Source of the DNA: an uncultured Pseudomonadota bacterium
Lineage (GTDB): Bacteria; Pseudomonadota; Alphaproteobacteria; Rs-D84
DNA: 21,549 nucleotides
Assembly: GCA_947169505.1 (NCBI GenBank)
Contig: CAMVPZ010000003.1
Coordinates: 1 to 21,549, forward strand
Direction: 5' to 3'
This document shows positions 15,420 to 21,549 of the stretch, piece after piece. The notes below the pieces were generated by a model. It did not search any database. It saw only the letters and a list, made by a program, of their open reading frames with translations, and was not told the DNA's origin. Every line of letters begins with the position of its first letter. The stretch's first letter is position 1. Both the position numbers and the translations under genes were made by a program.

Positions 15420-15791
15420 ATGAAAAAAGTTATTTTGTCTGTGTTAGGTTTGGGTTTGATTGCTGGTTGTTCCAGTTATGATTATTACAAAACCGATTTG
15501 CGCTATCGCCAAGAAGGTAAAGATTGCGTTTATTATTACAACGAAAAAGGCAATAAATTTAACGAAGAAATTCGTTCTTTGAAAGATGCCAAGAAAGTTG
15601 TTTATCGTAATACAAGATGTGAAGATTTGTATAATGATGATACTTTTGGTTTTGAACGTAATGATCGCAAAGCTATCGTTCCTGTTTATACCGAAGAAAA
15701 AAATGCTGCACCAAAATGCGGTTGCGTAAAATGTGGTAAAAAACGCACATTGAAAAACAGATATGTTATTGTTCCGGCTTATGCAGGTTAA
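15420..15791 (+). CDS. Small lipoprotein with a CGCVKCGKK motif
   Basis: Predicted lipoprotein of 123 residues. The ATG at 15420 is chosen over 15387 because AAGGA (15408-15412) lies 7 nt upstream and the product then starts with a lipoprotein signal: MKKVILSVLGLGLIAG followed by the lipobox Cys (C17) and SS. The residues after the Cys are SSYDYYK, with no Asp at +2, so sorting to the outer membrane is plausible by E. coli rules. The mature part is rich in Tyr, Lys and Arg and ends with KCGCVKCGKKRTLKNRYVIV, a tight cysteine group that could bind metal or form disulfides. Family and function not recognised. It is a single-gene unit with its own promoter and terminator. Confidence 0.75.
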   Translation: MKKVILSVLGLGLIAGCSSYDYYKTDLRYRQEGKDCVYYYNEKGNKFNEEIRSLKDAKKVVYRNTRCEDLYNDDTFGFERNDRKAIVPVYTEEKNAAPKCGCVKCGKKRTLKNRYVIVPAYAG

Positions 15792-15803
15792 TTTTTGTTA
15801 ATG

Positions 15804-15838
15804 AAAAAAACGCCGAATTTATTTTCGGCGTTTTTTTT
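15804..15838 (+). terminator. Terminator after the lipoprotein gene
   Basis: Fourteen-bp perfect inverted repeat AAAAAAACGCCGAA (15804-15817) / TTCGGCGTTTTTTT (15824-15837), 6-nt loop, ending in a T-run. Confidence 0.92.
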
Positions 15839-15894
15839 ATTTGTCTAGCAACTTTTTTTGTGATAAAATAGTAAAAGAAAGAAGGAGTTTTTAT

Positions 15895-16248
15895 ATGAAA
15901 AAAATCATGAATAAAATTAATTTTGCAATAATCGCAATGATGGTGTCTGTGCCGGCTTTTGCTGCATCTGCTGCAAATAATGGTATGTGCGAATTGATAA
16001 AAAATTTAAAGGACGTGTTCGGGTTGTTGCGAACATTGGCTTTTGTGGGTGCTGCGTTTTATATCGCAGGTTGGGCATGGACTTATATTTCCAAAGGTGA
16101 AGCCAAGATGGATGATATTAAAGGCAAGGGTATCGGTTTATTGGTAGGCTTTTCATTGTTATTCATGATTGGCGCTATTTTGTCGTTCTTGTTATCTGCG
16201 ACCGGTCAGCATACATTAGGATGTCTAGAAATTACACAACCTTGGTAA
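15895..16248 (+). CDS. VirB2/TrbC-like small membrane protein
   Basis: Possible pilin-like subunit in the style of type IV secretion (VirB2/TrbC), called from architecture rather than from a decisive motif. The ATG at 15895 has AAGGAG a few bases upstream. Seen in 117 residues: a signal peptide (1-23, cleavage after AFA), a short region with Cys32 (GMCELIKNLKDVFGLLR), a first hydrophobic helix (about 45-64), a polar basic loop (ISKGEAKMDDIKGKG), a second hydrophobic helix (about 80-101), and a tail with Cys110. Two helices linked by a charged loop after a cleaved signal is the VirB2 plan. No other secretion-system gene is near. It is flanked by terminators on both sides, so it is a monocistron. 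Confidence 0.55.
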   Translation: MKKIMNKINFAIIAMMVSVPAFAASAANNGMCELIKNLKDVFGLLRTLAFVGAAFYIAGWAWTYISKGEAKMDDIKGKGIGLLVGFSLLFMIGAILSFLLSATGQHTLGCLEITQPW

Positions 16249-16267
16249 AAAAGTTAAATAAAATTGA

Positions 16268-16296
16268 AACCGCCCATTATGGGCGGTTGTTTTTTT
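16268..16296. terminator. Terminator between the VirB2-like gene and copG-like gene
   Basis: Eight-bp stem AACCGCCC (16268-16275) / GGGCGGTT (16281-16288) with a 5-nt loop, followed by GTTTTTTTG on the plus strand. On the minus strand only a short T-run follows. Confidence 0.85.
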
Positions 16297-16298
16297 GT

Positions 16299-16529
16299 TT
16301 AATCTTTCTTTGATTCGTCGATATTCGCCAGAGAAAATAAAACAGACGATATTAATGATTGATATGGAACGTGTTGTGCATCAGCCAATTCTTTTATTCG
16401 TTCCAATATTTGATGTGGAATTCGCATATTTATAACGCAATCTGATTTATTAAATGCGCGATATGCCGCATATTCTTTTAACAAAGATTCGATGTTCATT
16501 ACGAATAATTGTTGCATTACATTGGGCAT
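16299..16529 (-). CDS. CopG-type ribbon-helix-helix antitoxin/repressor
   Basis: Small DNA-binding protein of 76 residues. Seen: VINMRIPHQILERIKELADAQ followed by HVPYQSLISSVL, i.e. a beta-strand plus two helices with the IRIP...PYQ.LI pattern of the CopG antitoxin family of type II toxin-antitoxin systems. I chose the ATG at 16529 because TAGGAG stands 7 nt upstream; a TTG at 16547 would swallow that site. Ahead of it lies a good promoter with inverted and direct repeats, as expected for autoregulation by a ribbon-helix-helix dimer. No toxin gene is adjacent: the neighbours are the VirB2-like gene and tolB. It is either an orphan antitoxin or a free-standing regulator. Confidence 0.75.
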   Translation of the reverse strand: MPNVMQQLFVMNIESLLKEYAAYRAFNKSDCVINMRIPHQILERIKELADAQHVPYQSLISSVLFSLANIDESKKD

Positions 16530-16555
16530 AGACAATCTCCTATACAACCGTGATT

Positions 16556-16599
16556 ACAAATGACTATAACATTGTATTTACATTTGTCAATACATTTGT
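16556..16599 (-). promoter_or_regulatory. Promoter and likely autoregulatory operator of the copG-like gene
   Basis: On the minus strand TTGACA (16590-16585), 16-nt spacer, TATAGT (16568-16563). Overlapping it on the plus strand are ACAAATG (16556-16562) and its reverse complement CATTTGT twice (16581-16587 and 16593-16599), the latter within a direct repeat TACATTTGT of period 12. Repeats that bracket -35 and -10 fit a repressor site. Confidence 0.6.
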
Positions 16600-16662
16600 G
16601 TTTATATCTGTAATGGCGCAGGTATTGGCGGTTGTATGGGTTTTTGTATTGATAATATTTTT

Positions 16663-16690
16663 TTGCTTTTTTATATTTGCATGTTAAAAT
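16663..16690 (+). promoter_or_regulatory. Candidate promoter of tolB
   Basis: TTGCTT (16663-16668), a 16-nt spacer and TAAAAT (16685-16690), about 40 nt before the tolB ATG at 16730. The ribosome site AAAGGA lies upstream of the start. Confidence 0.45.
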
Positions 16691-16729
16691 CTTATATATT
16701 AATGTAAACCTGTAGGGAAAGGATTTATT

Positions 16730-18052
16730 ATGCGTAAATTTATATCTTTTGTTTTGGCAATATTTTCTTTTGTATTTATTTCAAATGCAAATGCAGAATT
16801 GCATGTTGATGTTGTTGCCGGTGGGGTTGATCCAATATCTATTGCGGTTCAAAAATTTGAAACGATTGGCAGTGTGTCAAAATCTGATGCAAAAATGTTA
16901 CGGGAAGTTGTTGAAAACGATTTAAAGCGTACTGGTTTATTTCGTATAATTAATCATGATGCATTTCCTGAATATGTAAAAATGAATGAAATGCCAAATT
17001 TTAAAAGTTGGACTGCTATCAAAGCACAAACTTTGGTCCAAGCATCTATTCAACCAGAAGGTAAAGACAAATATAAATTGGAATTTTATTTGTGGGATGT
17101 GGCTGGTGAAGAACAAATAGAAGCGCAAAGTTTGATTGCATCAAAAAAATCTGTACGTCGTCTTGCGCATATTATGGCTGATGCAATATATGAAAGATTG
17201 ACTGGTGAAACCGGATATTTTGATACCCAGATAGTATTTATTGCGGAAACAGGTTCTGTCACAAATCGTGTGAAACGTATGGCGATAATAGACCAAGACG
17301 GATACGGTATGCGTTATTTGTCTGATAAAAATACGTTTGTTATGTCGCCTCATTTTTCACCAAATATGTCTACTGTCGTGTTTTTATCTTATCGTAACGA
17401 TGATCCAATGGTATGGGTTTTGGATTTAGAAAATGGTGATCAAACTAAATTAGGTACTTTTGGTGGTATGAGTTTTGCACCAAGATTTTCACCCGATGGC
17501 AGCAAGGTTGCGTTGTCTTTGGTTAAAAATGGTGTGACGAATATTTATGAATATGATATCACAACCAAAGGTTTGCGTCAGTTGACTTTTGGGTCGCATA
17601 TTGATACATCGCCTTCTTATTCACCAGATGGTCGTTATATGGCATTTAATTCAGACAGAAGCGGTTCACAACAAATTCATGTTTTGAATTTAAATACCGG
17701 TAAACAAGAACGTATCACTTTTGGGGCAGGGCGTTATGCAACACCGGCTTGGTCGCCAGATGGAAAATTTATTGCATTTACAAAAATGGCTGATGATACT
17801 TTTTATATTGGTATTATGAATCCAGAAGGTCGTCATGAAAAAATATTGGCGGGTGGCTGGTATATGGAAGCGCCTTCGTGGGCACCTGGATCTCGTCGTT
17901 TGGTTTATTATGAAACAGAACGTACCCAAGACGGCGAAGAAAGAATCAGTCATATTCGCAGTGTTGATATTACAGGACGGAATATTTATGATATTGATTT
18001 AAAAGATGGTATTAACGGAACAGAACCAACATGGTCGCCAAAATTGCCATAG
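16730..18052 (+). CDS. tolB: Tol-Pal system periplasmic protein TolB
   Basis: Periplasmic part of the Tol-Pal complex, which links Pal in the outer membrane to the inner-membrane TolQRA during division. Seen in 440 residues: a signal peptide (1-22, cleavage after NANA), an alpha/beta N-terminal domain with GGVDPISIAVQKFE and LKRTGLFRIIN, then a six-bladed beta-propeller with repeated blade motifs: FSPNMSTVVF, FSPDGSKVALS, YSPDGRYMAFNSDRSG, WSPDGKFIAFTK, WAPGSRRLVYY, and the last WSP near the end. Length and order are those of TolB. tolQ, tolR, tolA and pal are not beside it in this window, unlike the usual cluster. A nuclease gene follows after 7 nt, likely cotranscribed. Confidence 0.95.
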   Translation: MRKFISFVLAIFSFVFISNANAELHVDVVAGGVDPISIAVQKFETIGSVSKSDAKMLREVVENDLKRTGLFRIINHDAFPEYVKMNEMPNFKSWTAIKAQTLVQASIQPEGKDKYKLEFYLWDVAGEEQIEAQSLIASKKSVRRLAHIMADAIYERLTGETGYFDTQIVFIAETGSVTNRVKRMAIIDQDGYGMRYLSDKNTFVMSPHFSPNMSTVVFLSYRNDDPMVWVLDLENGDQTKLGTFGGMSFAPRFSPDGSKVALSLVKNGVTNIYEYDITTKGLRQLTFGSHIDTSPSYSPDGRYMAFNSDRSGSQQIHVLNLNTGKQERITFGAGRYATPAWSPDGKFIAFTKMADDTFYIGIMNPEGRHEKILAGGWYMEAPSWAPGSRRLVYYETERTQDGEERISHIRSVDITGRNIYDIDLKDGINGTEPTWSPKLP

Positions 18053-18059
18053 ATAAAAA

Positions 18060-18473
18060 ATGAAAAAATATTTAACTATTTGTTGGATGGTTTTATTTTG
18101 TCCTTCGTGTTTCGCAACACCAGTTGTTGTTGATTATGTCATTGATGGGGATACTTTTATTGGTACAGTTATGTTAAAAGATGGAACAGAAATAGATTCT
18201 GTGTCTGTTCGATTGCGGAATGTTGATACTCCAGAAATTCATGGTGAATGTGACGAAGAAATCAAAATGGCAATTCGTGCAAAAGAAAGATTGGAAGAAT
18301 TAATTCCGGTTGGTTCCGTTATTGAAATAAAAAATATCAAAGACGACAAATATGCCGGACGTATAGATGCTAATGTTTTTGATTCAACGGGTCGGGATGT
18401 TGGATTGGTTTTAATTCGTGAAAAATTGGGACGACATTATTCTGGCGGCAAAAGACAACCGTGGTGTAAATAA
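18060..18473 (+). CDS. Secreted thermonuclease-like (SNase family) nuclease
   Basis: Predicted calcium-dependent phosphodiesterase acting outside the cytoplasm. Seen: a signal peptide (about 1-19, CFA/TPV), then the SNase OB-fold with the active-site elements of staphylococcal nuclease: VIDGDTF (D29, D31), VRLRNVDTPEI (R51, D56, E59, matching R35, D40 and E43), DKYAGR (matching R87), and LIREKLGRHYSGGKRQPWC, typical of Gram-negative members. All catalytic residues look present. Length 137 is normal. It starts 7 nt after tolB and its stop is 7 nt from the convergent plsC end. Cellular role (nucleic-acid scavenging, biofilm DNA) is inference. Confidence 0.88.
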   Translation: MKKYLTICWMVLFCPSCFATPVVVDYVIDGDTFIGTVMLKDGTEIDSVSVRLRNVDTPEIHGECDEEIKMAIRAKERLEELIPVGSVIEIKNIKDDKYAGRIDANVFDSTGRDVGLVLIREKLGRHYSGGKRQPWCK

Positions 18474-18480
18474 TAAATTT

Positions 18481-19191
18481 TTAACAACTGTGACGATTTA
18501 TTGCTTCACTGATTTCGTCCAAACTTGCAGAAGAAGGTAATTCGTGTTCGAAATACACATGTGTTGTTCCAGAACGCATTTTTCCACGTTTTGGCCAATA
18601 TAAGCCCGTGTCCATTCCAACCGGCATAATTGGTAATTTCAAATAATTTGCCAAAAATAATAATCCACGTTTTAATTTGACTTTTTGATTTGGTGCAACA
18701 CGAGTTCCTTCGGGAAAGATAATCAATGTCATGCCTTTCATTATGTTTTCAGTCACTTTTTCTGCCAAAGTATTCATGTTTGTTGCACCACGTTTTCTGT
18801 TAACACCAATTAAACCAATTCTTTTAAATGCCCAACCGTAAATAGGTATCCATAACAATTCACGTTTTATTATGAAAAAAGCATTTGGTACATGAGTGAC
18901 CAAAATTGCTACTTCTAACATAGACATGTGTTTTGCAGCGATTATCGCACGACCATCAAGACGTTGATTGATATTGTGTTTAAAAGGTATTCCGTTTTCA
19001 TCGTCTAATAATGGATAGTGTATTTCATATTTTATACCAACGATTATGCGTGCTAAAAATAATACCCCCCATGCATCTGCCAATATAAATTTTTGTTCCA
19101 ATCTTTTTGATATCAATCCAATCACCAATAATGGCGCCCATGCGACAAACCATAAAAACAAAAATAATTTAAAAATGATAGTTTTGAACAT
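18481..19191 (-). CDS. plsC: 1-acyl-sn-glycerol-3-phosphate acyltransferase (PlsC)
   Basis: Inner-membrane enzyme adding the second acyl chain to lysophosphatidic acid to give phosphatidic acid. Seen: an N-terminal hydrophobic helix (about 4-28), the catalytic motif AAKHMSMLE with His88 and Glu93 (HX4E in place of the usual HX4D), IKRELLWIPIYGW and the substrate-binding FPEGTR (159-164), then PIMPVG. Alphaproteobacterial PlsC commonly uses KHQSxWET, so the Glu is expected for the group. Length 236 is usual. It is the last gene of the ftsE-ftsX-DUF218-plsC run, 3 nt after its neighbour. Confidence 0.92.
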   Translation of the reverse strand: MFKTIIFKLFLFLWFVAWAPLLVIGLISKRLEQKFILADAWGVLFLARIIVGIKYEIHYPLLDDENGIPFKHNINQRLDGRAIIAAKHMSMLEVAILVTHVPNAFFIIKRELLWIPIYGWAFKRIGLIGVNRKRGATNMNTLAEKVTENIMKGMTLIIFPEGTRVAPNQKVKLKRGLLFLANYLKLPIMPVGMDTGLYWPKRGKMRSGTTHVYFEHELPSSASLDEISEAINRHSC

Positions 19192-19194
19192 TTT

Positions 19195-19704
19195 TTAACT
19201 TTCCTTGATTCCAAATAATGTGACAATGTATTTTATGTATTCCAATCCCCATCGTTTTACACGTTGTGGTGCAGGCATCCCAGTTAATGAAGCAGGGCAT
19301 GCAACGATATCAGTTTCTGGCAATTCATTGCGTAAAAGATAAAGAGAACGATTCATATGATCTTCGGTGGTTATTATCACAATTCTTTTCAGGTGTTCTT
19401 TGTATACGATATTTTTTATTGCCAAAGAATTTTGATATGTGGATTTTGATTCTGATTCAACATTAACATGGGGGCGTTCTGTGATGTTATTTGCACCCGC
19501 ACCGATGATATATAATTTTCCATATTGCAGAGAATTTAATTTTTTTAATGCGTATGGAATACGACGTTCATCGCCGGTTAATACGAATATAGTATCGTTT
19601 TGCATCAGCGATTCGCATCTTGGTGGGGTGACAGATTTAAACATAATTCCGCCAAACACAAAACAACATATTAATACAAAAGATACAGGAATATATTTAA
19701 TCAT
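19195..19704 (-). CDS. DUF218/YdcF (ElyC/SanA-like) envelope protein
   Basis: Membrane-anchored protein of the DUF218 family, some members of which act in envelope integrity. Seen in 169 residues: an N-terminal membrane helix (about 4-22), then FVLTGDERRIPYALKKL, LYIIGAG, VESESKSTYQNSLAI and RIVIITTEDHMNRSLYLLR, which match the family's order of a D/G-rich first strand, the E.S.ST..N motif and the (T)..H..R motif. Its start overlaps the ftsX stop by 4 nt and plsC follows closely. The place between ftsX and plsC is conserved in alphaproteobacteria as far as I recall. Substrate unknown. Confidence 0.8.
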   Translation of the reverse strand: MIKYIPVSFVLICCFVFGGIMFKSVTPPRCESLMQNDTIFVLTGDERRIPYALKKLNSLQYGKLYIIGAGANNITERPHVNVESESKSTYQNSLAIKNIVYKEHLKRIVIITTEDHMNRSLYLLRNELPETDIVACPASLTGMPAPQRVKRWGLEYIKYIVTLFGIKES

Positions 19705-20540
19705 TTGCCCGCCAAAATTTTTAATGTGGTTTTTTTTGTTATATATACAGAAAATATAACAATGAATATTGGTAATAAAATCAATGCGACTATATCAGCA
19801 CCAGACAAAGATAACGTTGCCAACAATCCAACACGTGCAGAATGGGCTGTGGATAAAATCAACCATAAAATAGGCATGGCGACAATGAAACCGATTGCAC
19901 ATGCTTTTGCACTTATTTTCGCAACAATGATTTGCATTTGATGGGCAATAAAATTATCTGTGGCGCCGACTTGGTTTAATATTTCCAATTCATGTTTATG
20001 CAACATAGCGATATTACGAGATATACAAGATACACACACACCAATAGATACCAACATTAACATTAACACCAATATTGTTATTGATACGATTTTCCAACCC
20101 GCAGATACAGAATTTTTTAATGCAGAAGAATGGGTTAAAAATTTTGCTTTGGTTGAAATTTTGTTTTTTATATCGGGCATATACGATGCATCTTTTAATT
20201 TTATTTCAAACATTTGTGGTAAATAGTTTGTTATTTTTGCACCGCTGGATATCCAAGATTTCATCATACGTTCCATTTCGTCTTTGGAAATTTCTTTGAC
20301 GTATTCAATTTTATTTGAATTTTCTTCAAATATCTTTTTAACGCCTGCGCTGTGTTCTTGGGCAATAACTTGGACAGTTGCGTATTTTTCCCAATTATTA
20401 TTCCAATGTATGACCCCGGTGCCAATTGATAAAGCAATTCCAAATGCCAATATAGATAAGAACGCCAAAACAGATATCACAACCATCATAAATATTGATT
20501 GTTCACGTACGATAGAAAATACAAGTTTTGTTTTTTTCAT
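19701..20540 (-). CDS. ftsX: Cell division protein FtsX
   Basis: Membrane half of the FtsEX ABC-type complex that controls periplasmic peptidoglycan hydrolases at the septum. Seen in 279 residues: a short cytoplasmic N-terminus, helix 1 (about 16-40), a periplasmic domain (about 45-145), then three more helices (about 148-170, 200-235, 240-272) with the cytoplasmic stretch KHELEILNQVGATDNFIAHQ between helices 2 and 3, equivalent to the conserved E-I-L/M..VGAT..FI motif that contacts FtsE. Its ATG shares one base with the ftsE stop (TAATG), so translation is coupled. Downstream hydrolase regulators are not seen here. Confidence 0.93.
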   Translation of the reverse strand: MKKTKLVFSIVREQSIFMMVVISVLAFLSILAFGIALSIGTGVIHWNNNWEKYATVQVIAQEHSAGVKKIFEENSNKIEYVKEISKDEMERMMKSWISSGAKITNYLPQMFEIKLKDASYMPDIKNKISTKAKFLTHSSALKNSVSAGWKIVSITILVLMLMLVSIGVCVSCISRNIAMLHKHELEILNQVGATDNFIAHQMQIIVAKISAKACAIGFIVAMPILWLILSTAHSARVGLLATLSLSGADIVALILLPIFIVIFSVYITKKTTLKILAGK

Positions 20541-21340
20541 TATGCTTTCCCAATATCTTCAAGTTGTTTTGATAAATCTGTAAAATAATTTTGCGGCTGT
20601 GGACCCTTCCATTGGCGGGGTGAATGAGAATTTTCTGTTTTTTTATCATTTAAATTTGCAAATGTGACATGATGATTTTCAACAGTTATAACGGGGAATT
20701 TATGTGTTTCCAATAATTTTTTATTGTGTGTTGCCAATATGATAGTCGTCCCAAACATTTTATTCATTTGTATAAATAATTCCATTAATCGTGATGCGTT
20801 TTCGTCGTCCAGATTGCCAGTTGGTTCGTCAGCCAATAAAATAGAAGGTTGAATAATAATTGCACGTGCCACAGATACACGTTGTTGTTGACCGCCGCTT
20901 AATTCCATAGGATAAAAATTTGCAAATTTACCCAATCCAACCCATTCAAGTGTTTTTGTGACCAATTTTTTTATTTTATCAGCCCCAACACCACGAACAC
21001 GCAAAGGCAGAGCAACATTATCAAAAATTGTCATATGAGAAATCAAAGAATATTCTTGGAAAACAATAGCCATTTTATGACGCAAAGCAGAAATATCATT
21101 TCGTGATAAATCATGACAGTCTTGACCGAACAATTTGATTGTTCCATCAACCGGTTTGTGTAATTGATAAATCAAACGCAATAAAGTTGTTTTTCCGGCG
21201 CCACTGGCACCAGTTAAAAAATAAAACGAGCCAGCGCTGATATTAAAAGACACATCAGATAAAACATCATGTTTATCATCGTAATTTGCAGATACATTTG
21301 CAAAAGATATAACTGTTTTGTCTTCCGTCATGTTTAGCAT
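20540..21340 (-). CDS. ftsE: Cell division ATP-binding protein FtsE
   Basis: ATPase partner of FtsX. Seen in 266 residues: Walker A GASGAGKT (44-51), Q loop (VFQEYSLI), ABC signature LSGGQQQ (147-153), Walker B ILLADE (167-172) with PTGNLD, and the switch His in LATHN. A C-terminal extension of about 40 polar residues (from NLNDKKTE to the end) goes beyond the roughly 225 residues usual for FtsE. I kept the ATG at 21340; an ATG at 21331 is possible, and neither has a clear ribosome site. First gene of the operon ftsE-ftsX-DUF218-plsC. The pairing with FtsX settles FtsE over LolD-like transporters. Confidence 0.92.
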   Translation of the reverse strand: MLNMTEDKTVISFANVSANYDDKHDVLSDVSFNISAGSFYFLTGASGAGKTTLLRLIYQLHKPVDGTIKLFGQDCHDLSRNDISALRHKMAIVFQEYSLISHMTIFDNVALPLRVRGVGADKIKKLVTKTLEWVGLGKFANFYPMELSGGQQQRVSVARAIIIQPSILLADEPTGNLDDENASRLMELFIQMNKMFGTTIILATHNKKLLETHKFPVITVENHHVTFANLNDKKTENSHSPRQWKGPQPQNYFTDLSKQLEDIGKA

Positions 21341-21385
21341 GATAGAAAAATTTTTTTATTTGGGCAAGATGTAAATTCTTTTTCA

Positions 21386-21471
21386 AATTCTCCCCCAAGG
21401 GGGGCCACGAAGCACCCAAGCCAATTCTCCCCCATGGGGGGGAGACGGACCACGGAGTGGGGAGTGGGGTA
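21386..21471. repeat. G/C-tract inverted-repeat element upstream of ftsE
   Basis: Two copies of AATTCTCCCCCA followed by A or T and a G-run (21386-21404 and 21423-21442). The second extends to the palindrome TCTCCCCC-ATG-GGGGGGAGA and is followed by GACGGACCACGGAGTGGGGA and further G-tracts. Composition is sharply different from the AT-rich surroundings. It looks like a dispersed intergenic palindromic element; a minus-strand frame through it (71 codons from a TTG at the window edge) is not convincing as a gene. Confidence 0.6.
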
Positions 21472-21494
21472 AAAAATTTTTTTTATTTTCTTAT

Positions 21495-21525
21495 AAAAAA
21501 CACTTTTATTGAAATTGCAAAAGTG
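21495..21525 (-). terminator. Minus-strand terminator of a gene to the right of the window
   Basis: Stem CACTTTT (21501-21507) / AAAAGTG (21519-21525); read on the minus strand it is followed by TTTTTTATAAG. It suggests that a leftward gene ends just beyond 21549. No coding start or stop for it is visible. Confidence 0.5.
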
Positions 21526-21549
21526 ATAGCATATGGAATGTAAAAACAA

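Noticed and set aside
18901..18960. HX4E instead of HX4D in the PlsC active site
   Set aside because: Looked like a lost catalytic residue, but alphaproteobacterial PlsC proteins commonly carry KHQSxWET, so Glu is normal in this group.
21334..21549. Minus-strand frame of 71 codons running to the right edge
   Set aside because: It begins at a TTG, crosses the G/C-tract palindromes and a minus-strand terminator hairpin, and overlaps the start of ftsE. Better explained as a non-coding spacer.

Overview
The window looks like chromosomal DNA of an AT-rich alphaproteobacterium, probably an uncultured, host-associated lineage. The support is the alphaproteobacterial flavour of ParE, an acyltransferase with an HX4E motif, the gene order ftsE-ftsX-DUF218-plsC, and a scatter of small secreted proteins, an orphan pilin and a VirB2-like protein. 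I can name the class with fair confidence but not the genus. Almost every base belongs to a gene or a short, well-structured spacer. No tRNA, rRNA, CRISPR array or insertion sequence was seen.

Layout. 1-4112: the 3' part of dnaA (its 5' end is outside the window) converges on dnaJ at a strong shared terminator; dnaJ diverges from parE, with a candidate heat-shock promoter between them. 4140-6193 (minus): uvrC then pgsA. 6243-10543 (plus): a tight four-gene run of a type IV prepilin-like protein, an RluC-type pseudouridine synthase, an AsmA-family protein and a CdaA-type diadenylate cyclase. 10662-12547 (plus): dnaN and efp, both followed by a composite hairpin repeat. 12848-14273 (plus): three small secreted-protein genes, the first carrying an (AC)18 dinucleotide tract inside its signal peptide. 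14326-15267 (minus): class II fructose-bisphosphate aldolase. 15420-16248 (plus): a small lipoprotein and a VirB2-like two-helix protein, each with its own terminator. 16299-16529 (minus): an orphan CopG-type antitoxin/repressor with an operator-like repeat cluster. 16730-18473 (plus): tolB and a secreted thermonuclease-like nuclease. 18481-21340 (minus): ftsE-ftsX-DUF218-plsC.

Most genes are housekeeping: replication (dnaA, dnaN, parE), repair (uvrC), translation (efp, rluC), envelope and division (tolB, ftsEX, plsC, pgsA, asmA) and glycolysis (fba). The points that stand out are: (1) the (AC)18 tract, placed so that both alternative reading frames stop at once, which fits an on/off contingency locus controlling a three-gene secreted cassette; (2) a DnaA whose sensor 1, arginine-finger and sensor 2 residues all appear substituted while the DNA-binding domain is intact; (3) a family of composite intergenic hairpins around efp in which stem sequences differ between copies but mostly stay complementary; (4) a c-di-AMP synthase in an alphaproteobacterium; and (5) a UvrC about 130 residues shorter than usual. 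All calls are by eye from sequence; no searches were run.
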